Source of the DNA: Thermoplasmata archaeon
Lineage (GTDB): Archaea > Thermoplasmatota > Thermoplasmata > Lutacidiplasmatales > UBA184
DNA: 10,910 nt
Assembly (NCBI GenBank): GCA_022750355.1
Contig: JAKIVW010000023.1
Span: 1-10,910, forward strand
Reading direction: 5' to 3'
Below, piece by piece: positions 6,057 to 10,910 of the stretch. Below the pieces are notes generated by a model. It saw only the letters and a list, made by a program, of their open reading frames with translations, had not been told where the DNA came from and did no database searches. The stretch's first letter is position 1, and every line of letters begins with the position of its first letter. A program made the translations under genes and the position numbers.

Positions 6057-6503
6057 ATGACGACAGCACCCTCGGAGCGCACCACCCCCCAGAGGACGGA
6101 GGCGACCACGGGTCGTTCCCTCCGGTACTGGGGGGTGCTGGTGCTCGTGATGTTCCTCCTGACCTCCGCAATCGGTGGCTCGCTGGCGTTGGAGAGCAGC
6201 TACCTTCCCGTGACCCTGGCGAGCCACATTGGCTTGGCCCTCGTCACTCTCGGGTTCGCAGGGTACGCCACTTCCTCCGTCGGCCGCTCCTACCGAGCGG
6301 TGCCGAGGGCCTCCGCGGGAGTCGCCGCTCTCGCGGCTCTCGGAGCGACCATCGCCGGCGCGGCCTACTTGCTGGCATCCCCGAGTAACTCCGCCCTGTA
6401 CGCGATGGAGGGATTTGCGGGGGTCGGCATCCTGGCCGCCCTGGTGATGATCGGGGTCGGCGCACCGTCGGGGAAGCGCGCTCCGACGGGCCCCTCTCCC
6501 TAA
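6057..6503 (+). CDS. Small four-helix integral membrane protein, function unknown
   Basis: A 148-residue protein with a polar N-terminal tail (~22 residues, rich in Thr, Arg and Ser) and four predicted membrane helices: ~23-45 (YWGVLVLVMFLLTSAIGGSL), ~50-72 (PVTLASHIGLALVTLGFAGY), ~86-107 and ~114-136. The tail after the last helix is short and Pro/Lys-rich. The basic loop between helices 2 and 3 (VGRSYRAVPRAS) puts both termini and this loop on the cytoplasmic side by the positive-inside rule. His57 inside helix 2 is the only charged or metal-binding residue in the helices apart from Glu118, and recalls heme- or quinone-binding membrane proteins, but there is no partner His, so this is only a thought. 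The ATG at 6057 is chosen; GTG codons at 6030 and 5997 are in frame and cannot be excluded. I do not recognise a family. It is convergent with tRNA-Cys. Confidence 0.7.
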   Translation: MTTAPSERTTPQRTEATTGRSLRYWGVLVLVMFLLTSAIGGSLALESSYLPVTLASHIGLALVTLGFAGYATSSVGRSYRAVPRASAGVAALAALGATIAGAAYLLASPSNSALYAMEGFAGVGILAALVMIGVGAPSGKRAPTGPSP

Positions 6504-6505
6504 AT

Positions 6506-6523
6506 GACCCTTTTCCGGGGGTC
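6506..6523 (+). terminator. Possible terminator of the membrane-protein gene
   Basis: Two bases after the TAA stop (6501-6503) a hairpin with arms GACCC/GGGTC encloses a TTTT run (6511-6514). A short T-run is the minimal archaeal termination signal. It is weak but is the only T-run between the membrane-protein gene and the convergent tRNA gene. Confidence 0.3.
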
Positions 6524-6603
6524 GCTTCGCGGACGCCGATACGTCCACACCCGGTCGCTCGTTCGGCGCAGGACGGACCATTGACGGCTCGCGCAGAAAT
6601 TCC

Positions 6604-6676
6604 AGCCAAGGGAGGGAATCGAACCCCCAGGAAACGGATCTGCAGTCCGTCGCATTAACCATTCTGCCACCTTGGC
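6604..6676 (-). tRNA. tRNA-Cys (anticodon GCA)
   Basis: A 73-base cloverleaf on the minus strand. The acceptor stem GCCAAGG/CCTTGGC has seven pairs. The D arm is GCAG/ATGC with one G-A mismatch at its end. The anticodon stem ACGGA/TCCGT carries the loop CTGCAGA with anticodon GCA. The variable loop is TTCCT. The T arm GGGGG/CCCTC has the loop TTCGATT and one G-T pair. The discriminator base is U, the Cys identity element. CCA is not encoded and must be added by the CCA enzyme. There is no intron. It carries its own TATA box 27 bases upstream and lies downstream of the PHP gene on the same strand. Confidence 0.97.
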
Positions 6677-6700
6677 GCGGCCGGGGCCAAGAAACCTCGC

Positions 6701-6709
6701 CTTAAAGCC
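6701..6709 (-). promoter_or_regulatory. TATA box of tRNA-Cys
   Basis: The minus strand reads GGCTTTAAG, centred about 27 bases upstream of the tRNA 5' end at 6676. Transcription would thus begin at or next to the mature 5' end, leaving little or no leader for RNase P to remove. The box lies in the 55-bp gap after the PHP gene. Confidence 0.6.
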
Positions 6710-6724
6710 CTCGGGGACACGGAG

Positions 6725-6741
6725 CCCGATACTAGATCGGG
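6725..6741 (-). terminator. Stem-loop across the PHP stop codon
   Basis: Arms CCCGAT and ATCGGG (6 bp, perfect) with a 5-base loop that contains most of the TAG stop codon (6732-6734). No T-run follows, so it could be a 3'-end stabiliser of the metG-PHP transcript rather than a terminator. Confidence 0.25.
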
Positions 6742-7412
6742 CGAAGTCCTCGCGATAGAAACTTGGCGCCGTTGGCGAAGCTGACTCGCAGACGTCCGGG
6801 GAGAGCGAGCGACCGGCCTCCCGGCTGCGTCCGACCCCGGCGCAGGGCCTCGAGCAGGTCATCGGTCGAGCGGGCCTCCTCCGGAAAGTACGTGAACGCT
6901 CGGCCCAGTTCGGGGAGCGCGTGGACGTCACTCCCTCCGCTCATCCCGAGCCCCCGCTGGGCCGCCACGAGTTCGGCCTTCGCGTTCGCGACTTCGGAAT
7001 TGTGGCCGTTCCGGGCTTCGATGACCCGTACGGGGGCGGTTTCCGCGAGCCGGCGACCCACCCCGTGCGCCCACCGGAATGGGTGGGCGAGGACCGGTTC
7101 CCCGCCGTGGGCGCGGACCCATTCGATCGTCTCGCCCAACGGACGACGGGCGGGAGGCGTTTCCGAAACCCCGTAGGCGAGCAAATGCCCCTCGAGCGTC
7201 GAGACCTCGACGCCGGGCAGGAATACGTAGGAAGCATGCGCCGTTCCGAGCTCCCGCAGCTCGCGGTGGCCCCCGATCGAATTGTGGTCGGTGAGGGCAA
7301 ACCCGCGCAGTCCCGTATACGGAAGTCGACTGACCAGCGACTCCAGGGTCAGCCTTGAATCGGGCGAGAATCGCGAGTGCACGTGGAGGTCCAGCCGAAG
7401 ACCCTCGGTCAT
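6732..7412 (-). CDS. PHP-domain metal-dependent phosphoesterase
   Basis: A 226-residue single-domain PHP protein, a fold that hydrolyses phosphate esters (histidinol phosphate, 3',5'-nucleoside bisphosphates, RNA or DNA ends) with a multinuclear metal centre. The motifs are complete: HVHSRFSPDS (His10, His12, Asp18), TDHNS (Asp42, His43), PGVEVST with Glu69, His76 in GHLLAYG, HPFR with His110, the segment EARNGHN, and GGSDVH with Asp162 and His164. The length equals the shorter TrpH/YciV-like archaeal members without the insertion domain. The ATG at 7412 overlaps the metG stop in an ATGA, so the gene is translationally coupled to metG; upstream in-frame sequence is only the shadow of metG. 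The true substrate is unknown. By analogy it may be a nucleotide or RNA phosphoesterase. Confidence 0.93.
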   Translation of the reverse strand: MTEGLRLDLHVHSRFSPDSRLTLESLVSRLPYTGLRGFALTDHNSIGGHRELRELGTAHASYVFLPGVEVSTLEGHLLAYGVSETPPARRPLGETIEWVRAHGGEPVLAHPFRWAHGVGRRLAETAPVRVIEARNGHNSEVANAKAELVAAQRGLGMSGGSDVHALPELGRAFTYFPEEARSTDDLLEALRRGRTQPGGRSLALPGRLRVSFANGAKFLSRGLRPI

Positions 7413-9661
7413 CGAACGAGCGCTCCCGCGGGAGTCGGCTCGCTGGGCCGAGCGGGGCGTCCGGAACCGAAGGCCAAGACCCACCCCTCCGAGGCGTCCG
7501 CGGGTCGCCGCGCGACGATGAGCGAAGTCCCGGGGGACCAGCGCCCGGGAACCTGACACGGGCCACTCCCGAGGTCGACGGTCGATCCGTCGGCGTGGGC
7601 CGGGTCGATCACCCGCCCGACCGACAACCCGTAGGAGGAGAATTCCTCGTGCGAGATCGTCCGATCCGCCCCGGACCGGCCCTCCGCGAACTGGCCCGGG
7701 GCGGCTTCCTCCGGAGGCTCCAATAAAACGGGTCGACCCCCGACGTCCGCAGCGAGGACCATCCCCTGCGAGGGAACCCCCCGGATGGTGCGGGGGGCCA
7801 GATTGGACAGGAAGACGATCCTCCGACCGACCAGCGTATCGACCCCGTAGTGGCCGCGGATTCCCGCGACGATCGAGCGGGGGGCGTCCTCGCCCGCATC
7901 GACGCCGAGCATCAATAGTCGGTCGGCCGAAGGGTGGGGCTCGGCTCGGACGATCACCCCGACTCGCGCGGCCAGGGGAGGGACCTCCGCACCGGCGGGT
8001 GACGCCGGGGGCGGGGTTGGCTCCGCCTTCGCCGGCTTCGGGAAGAGAGGGCGGACGGGGCCAAGCGCCTGACCCGGAGGTATCGGGACGAGCGCCCGGT
8101 CCCAGTCTCCGGCGGAGGGGCCGTCCGCGAATCCGAGCATCCGATACGCTTCCGCCGAGGAGAACGGAAGGACGGGCGAAAGCCACGTAGCGAGCGCACG
8201 GATCGTCCAGAGCGTCTCGTACACCACTCGGGCGCGGGCCGGGTCGGTCAGTTGCCACGGTCGCGCCTCGTGAAATCGACGATTGGCTTCCCGGACCTCT
8301 TCGAGGGTCCGGTCCAGTGCCTCCTTGAGATGCACGGCTTCGTACTCGGCGGTGATCTGCGTGTGCGCCGCCCGCAATCGGGGGCCGACTCCGTCGGGGC
8401 CGTCCGGAGTCCACCCTTCGGGGGGGGTCGGGATCGTTCCGGAGTACCGGTCCCGAGCCATCACCAGGGTCCGTTGGACGAGGTTCCCATACTGATTGGC
8501 CAGCACCTCGTCCCGGAGCTGGGGCAATTCGTCCCAGTCGAGCTCGGTGTCGTGGTTCTGGGGCGCCAAGAGCGCCCCGTAGAATCGGATCAGGTCCGGA
8601 GTGTAGTGTTGAAGGAGGGACGGAATGAAGGCATCCGCATCCGTCGGACGGGATTTGGAGGCCTTCTTGCCACCGATGAGGAGCCACTCGTTCGCCGGAA
8701 CGTCGTATGGGAGGGTGAGTCCTCCGACTCCCGCGACCACTCCCGGCCAGAGGATGGTGTGGTGGAACTTGTTGTCTTTCCCGATGAAATAGTACTGCCG
8801 GACGGCCTCGCCCTCGGTCCAGTACCGTCGCCATGCGTCCGGACGGCCGGCCCGGATCGCCCATTCTTTCGAGGCGGAGAGGTAGCCGATGAGCGCGTCG
8901 AACCAGACGTAGAATCGTTTGGATTCGTACCCGTCCAGCGGGATGGGAACCCCCCAGTCGAGGTCTCGCGTGATCGGAGTAGCGTGCAGGCCCTCGGCGA
9001 GGAAATTCTCTGCGACGCGCCGAGTCCCCTGGCGCCAGTGCGCCTGGCGGCCGAGGTACTCCGTCAATTGGGGTTGCAATTTATCGAGGAGGAGGTAGAA
9101 GTGCTCGCTCGGCCGGAACTCAGCGGCCGTGTTGCAGATGAGGCACCGGGCGTTCCCGAGCTGGCGGGCCTCGAGCGGACGCCCGCAACGGTCGCACTCG
9201 TCGCCTCGGGCGCTTTCGAAACCGCAATTCGGGCACGTTCCGACCAAGTACCGGTCGGGCAGGAAACGTCGATGCTGGGGGCAGTACGGGCCTTCGTCCG
9301 TCCGGCGGGCGATGAACCCGTGCTCGAGAAGTTTGAGGAACACCTCCTGTACGGTCTTCTCGTGCACGACGGTCCGGGTGGTCGTGAAACAGTCGAACGT
9401 GAACCCCAGCCGCCGGAACGCGTCGCGGTTCACCTCGTGGTAACGCTCGGAGACCTCCGCGGGGGTCGTCCCCTCCTTCTCGGCGGTGACGAGGATCGGG
9501 GTCCCGTGCATGTCGGAACCGGAGACCATGAGCACTTCGTCTCCCTGGAGCCGGTGAAAACGAGCGAAGATGTCCGCGGGCAGATAGGCGCCGGCCAGGT
9601 GACCGAAATGGAAGGGGCCGTTCGCGTACGGCCAGGCGACACAGACCAAGATTCGCGACAC
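7409..9661 (-). CDS. metG: Methionyl-tRNA synthetase with C-terminal tRNA-binding domain
   Basis: A 750-residue class Ia synthetase that charges tRNA-Met and initiator tRNA. Its HIGH motif is HFGH (18-21) after CVAWPYANGP, and its KMSKS loop reads KASKS (333-337). The connective domain has knuckle-like Cys pairs CPNC, CDRC and CLIC, plus YCPQHRRFLPDRY, as in the two-zinc archaeal enzymes. WFDALIGYLSAS and NKFHHTILWPG are typical of the catalytic core, and the helical anticodon domain runs to about 520. A Pro/Ala-rich linker (KPAKAEPTPPPASPAG) joins to an EMAP-II/Trbp111-type OB domain (~562-660; ARVGVIVRAEPHPSADRLLM, NLAPRTIRGVPSQGM). About 90 further residues follow, looking like a reduced second tRNA-binding repeat. 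The start is the GTG at 9661, with GAGG 8 bases before it and a TATA-like box at 9697-9704. The PHP gene overlaps the stop by 4 bases. It is divergent from the aminotransferase. Confidence 0.98.
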   Translation of the reverse strand: MSRILVCVAWPYANGPFHFGHLAGAYLPADIFARFHRLQGDEVLMVSGSDMHGTPILVTAEKEGTTPAEVSERYHEVNRDAFRRLGFTFDCFTTTRTVVHEKTVQEVFLKLLEHGFIARRTDEGPYCPQHRRFLPDRYLVGTCPNCGFESARGDECDRCGRPLEARQLGNARCLICNTAAEFRPSEHFYLLLDKLQPQLTEYLGRQAHWRQGTRRVAENFLAEGLHATPITRDLDWGVPIPLDGYESKRFYVWFDALIGYLSASKEWAIRAGRPDAWRRYWTEGEAVRQYYFIGKDNKFHHTILWPGVVAGVGGLTLPYDVPANEWLLIGGKKASKSRPTDADAFIPSLLQHYTPDLIRFYGALLAPQNHDTELDWDELPQLRDEVLANQYGNLVQRTLVMARDRYSGTIPTPPEGWTPDGPDGVGPRLRAAHTQITAEYEAVHLKEALDRTLEEVREANRRFHEARPWQLTDPARARVVYETLWTIRALATWLSPVLPFSSAEAYRMLGFADGPSAGDWDRALVPIPPGQALGPVRPLFPKPAKAEPTPPPASPAGAEVPPLAARVGVIVRAEPHPSADRLLMLGVDAGEDAPRSIVAGIRGHYGVDTLVGRRIVFLSNLAPRTIRGVPSQGMVLAADVGGRPVLLEPPEEAAPGQFAEGRSGADRTISHEEFSSYGLSVGRVIDPAHADGSTVDLGSGPCQVPGRWSPGTSLIVARRPADASEGWVLAFGSGRPARPSEPTPAGALVR

Positions 9662-9696
9662 CCGGTTCCCTCGGACGGTGACAGGCGGGGTGCGGA

Positions 9697-9704
9697 CCTA
9701 AACG
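9697..9704 (-). promoter_or_regulatory. TATA-like box of metG
   Basis: The minus strand reads CGTTTAGG. It predicts a start near 9674 and a leader of about 13 bases that includes the GAGG ahead of the GTG. The match to consensus is moderate. Confidence 0.45.
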
Positions 9705-9721
9705 TTTTCCCGTGGGATTTA

Positions 9722-9747
9722 GCGTCGCGGGCCCGGGCCGGCGACGC
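9722..9747. promoter_or_regulatory. Near-perfect 26-bp palindrome between metG and aminotransferase genes
   Basis: Twelve of thirteen base pairs match around a centre at 9734/9735; only 9729 against 9740 (G-G) fails. The outer arms are GCGTCGC and GCGACGC (7 bp), and the core is GCCCGGGC. It has no loop, which fits a protein-binding site on DNA better than an RNA hairpin. It lies upstream of the TATA-like boxes of both divergent genes, where one protein could act on both. Confidence 0.5.
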
Positions 9748-9768
9748 GCATTAGCACGGCGAAGGTAA

Positions 9769-9778
9769 CGATAAAGAG
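9769..9778 (+). promoter_or_regulatory. TATA box of the aminotransferase gene (leaderless)
   Basis: CGATAAAGAG is centred 27 bases before the ATG at 9801. Transcription should start at the ATG, giving a leaderless mRNA, consistent with the lack of a clear ribosome-binding site. Confidence 0.5.
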
Positions 9779-9800
9779 GGAGACTCCCGTCGTAGGCGGA

Positions 9801-10910
9801 ATGGTCGCCGAGCGGACCCGGCGCGTGGAGATCTCCGGGATCCGACGGATGTTCGAATCCGCCCCTCCCAACTCCATCAATCTCGGGCTCGGCGAACCGG
9901 ATTTCAACCCGCCGCCCGAGGTCGTGGCCTCCCTCTGCCGGGCGGTCCAAAACGGAGGCAATCACTACGGGCCGAGCGCGGGACTCTCCGCCCTGCGGGA
10001 GCGGATCGCGCTGCGATATACCGACCGCGACCCCAAGACGGTGCGGGAGAACGTGATCGTCACTGCGAGCGGATCCGAGGCTCTGATGACGACCGCGCTG
10101 ACGCTCTACGACCCCGGGGATGAGGTTCTCGTCCCGAACCCCGGATTTGTTCTGTACGGACCGCATGCGCGCCTCGCGGGTGCCGTCCCCGTTCCGTACC
10201 CCCTGGTCGAGAAGCGAAAGTTCCAGCCCGACCTGGACGCCCTCGAACGTCTCGTCACCGCCAAGACTCGCGCGATCGTCGTGAACAGCCCCTCCAACCC
10301 GACCGGGGCGATGTTCCCGTCGTCGACCGTCGACAAGATCGTCGAGTTCGCCGAGAAGCACCGTCTCACGATCGTTTCGGACGAAGTGTACGAGGACATC
10401 GTATATGACGGGAAATTCGCGTCGTTCTGGGGGCGAGGCGACCGGACGATCATCGTGAACTCGTTCTCCAAGACGTTCGCGGTCACCGGTTGGCGCCTCG
10501 GATTCCTGGTCGCCTCCAAGGCCCTCGCGATCGAACTCAACAAGATCCACTACCACATCATGGCCTGCCCGCCCACGCCGGCCCAGGTGGCGATCCTCGC
10601 GGGATTCGAAGCGGGGGACGGCGCGACCCGGGCGATGGTACGGGAATTCCGAGTCCGTCGAACCCTCGTGGAACGCCTCCTGCGCAAGATCCCCGGTGTG
10701 ACGGTCGTCCCGCCGGCGGGGGCCTTCTACGTCTTCCCCAAGGTCGACTGGGACGAGACGGCCACGCAATCGGCGCAGGCGTTGCTCGGACGCGGTGTGA
10801 TCACCACCCCCGGCGATGCCTTCGGATCGCTCGGGGCCGGGCATCTCCGCCTCTCCTTCGCCGCCTCCCGCGAGAAGCTCCGCACTGGACTCGAGATCGT
10901 ACGCGAGTAC
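9801..10910 (+). CDS. Class I/II PLP-dependent aminotransferase (aspartate/aromatic type), 3' end missing
   Basis: 370 codons are visible and the frame is open to the window edge; only the last ~10-20 residues are likely missing. This is a fold-type I aminotransferase of the AspAT/AlaAT/aromatic group of archaea, moving amino groups between an amino acid and a 2-oxo acid in the cytoplasm. The N-terminus, INLGLGEPDFNPPPEVV, is characteristic. Further landmarks are the phosphate-binding region TASGSEALMTTAL, NSPSNPTG with Asn166, SDEVYEDIVYDG with Asp194 pairing to the pyridine nitrogen and Tyr197, NSFSKTFAVTGWRLGF with Schiff-base Lys224, and Arg350 in GHLRLSFAAS, which binds the substrate carboxylate. 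No signal peptide is seen. The preferred amino acid cannot be read from this; aspartate, alanine, aromatic or branched-chain donors are all possible. A leaderless promoter precedes it and it is divergent from metG. Confidence 0.95.
   Translation, partial: MVAERTRRVEISGIRRMFESAPPNSINLGLGEPDFNPPPEVVASLCRAVQNGGNHYGPSAGLSALRERIALRYTDRDPKTVRENVIVTASGSEALMTTALTLYDPGDEVLVPNPGFVLYGPHARLAGAVPVPYPLVEKRKFQPDLDALERLVTAKTRAIVVNSPSNPTGAMFPSSTVDKIVEFAEKHRLTIVSDEVYEDIVYDGKFASFWGRGDRTIIVNSFSKTFAVTGWRLGFLVASKALAIELNKIHYHIMACPPTPAQVAILAGFEAGDGATRAMVREFRVRRTLVERLLRKIPGVTVVPPAGAFYVFPKVDWDETATQSAQALLGRGVITTPGDAFGSLGAGHLRLSFAASREKLRTGLEIVREY

Noticed and set aside
5299..6171. Minus-strand frame of 290 codons opposite the VOC gene and the following gap
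   Set aside because: It is Ser/Pro/Gly/Arg-rich, has no domain and is antisense to a recognised gene.
7413..8864. N-terminal extension of the PHP gene up to 8864
   Set aside because: The extension is the out-of-frame shadow of metG. The PHP domain begins right after the ATG at 7412, which overlaps the metG stop.
8252..9754. Plus-strand open frame of 500 codons opposite metG
   Set aside because: It lies wholly antisense to metG, whose protein is recognised with all motifs. Its translation has no known domain and a composition set by the codon bias of the opposite strand.
9120..10844. Minus-strand open frame of 574 codons opposite the aminotransferase
   Set aside because: It covers the aminotransferase gene in antisense and part of metG in another frame. 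The translation is Arg/Gly-rich without domains, whereas the plus-strand frame gives a complete PLP enzyme.
1..10910. CRISPR array, insertion sequence, phage or toxin-antitoxin genes
   Set aside because: I found no spaced direct repeats, transposase motifs, terminal inverted repeats with target duplications, or small paired genes. The TTCGG array has half-sites that are too short and too close for CRISPR.

Overview
The window reads as a piece of a high-GC archaeal chromosome. The signs are several well-placed TATA-like boxes, some exactly one promoter length upstream of GTG or ATG starts so that the mRNAs would be leaderless; a Bat/HTH_10-type regulator, a family essentially restricted to archaea; a methionyl-tRNA synthetase of archaeal type with four zinc-knuckle segments; a tRNA-Cys without an encoded CCA end; and a tricorn-interacting-factor-type M1 aminopeptidase. 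A GC-rich member of Thermoplasmatota is my best guess (inference, not proved by the sequence).

Layout. Positions 1-5090 hold five genes, all on the minus strand. In transcription order they are an HTH_10 regulator (5090-4323), a hypothetical protein resembling a degenerate P-loop ATPase (4155-3424), an M1 aminopeptidase (3331-917), an ABC ATPase of the MacB/LolD class (853-176), and the first 53 codons of its permease (160-1). Positions 5326-6503 carry two plus-strand genes, a VOC/glyoxalase-fold protein and a small four-helix membrane protein. Positions 6604-9661 are minus strand again: metG, overlapped by 4 bases by a PHP-domain phosphoesterase gene, then tRNA-Cys(GCA). A class I/II aminotransferase starts at 9801 on the plus strand and runs off the window.

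Function. The right half is housekeeping: translation (metG, tRNA-Cys), amino-acid metabolism (aminotransferase) and a metal-dependent phosphoesterase coupled to metG. The left half is more accessory in character: a one-component regulator upstream of an orphan NTPase-like protein, a peptide-trimming aminopeptidase and an efflux or lipoprotein-type ABC transporter. Whether these left-hand genes are one transcriptional unit cannot be decided from sequence alone, since gaps of 63 to 167 bp separate them and at least two contain promoter- or operator-like DNA.

Most worth a second look are the regulatory DNAs: a regularly spaced array of CCGAA/TTCGG half-sites in front of the NTPase-like gene, a near-perfect 26-bp palindrome between metG and the aminotransferase, and an inverted repeat between the TATA-like box and start of the aminopeptidase. 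Protein oddities are an Asp in place of the H-loop His of the ABC ATPase, and a C-terminal extension of MetG that looks like a shortened second tRNA-binding repeat. I see no CRISPR array, insertion sequence, phage gene or clearly new multi-gene system.
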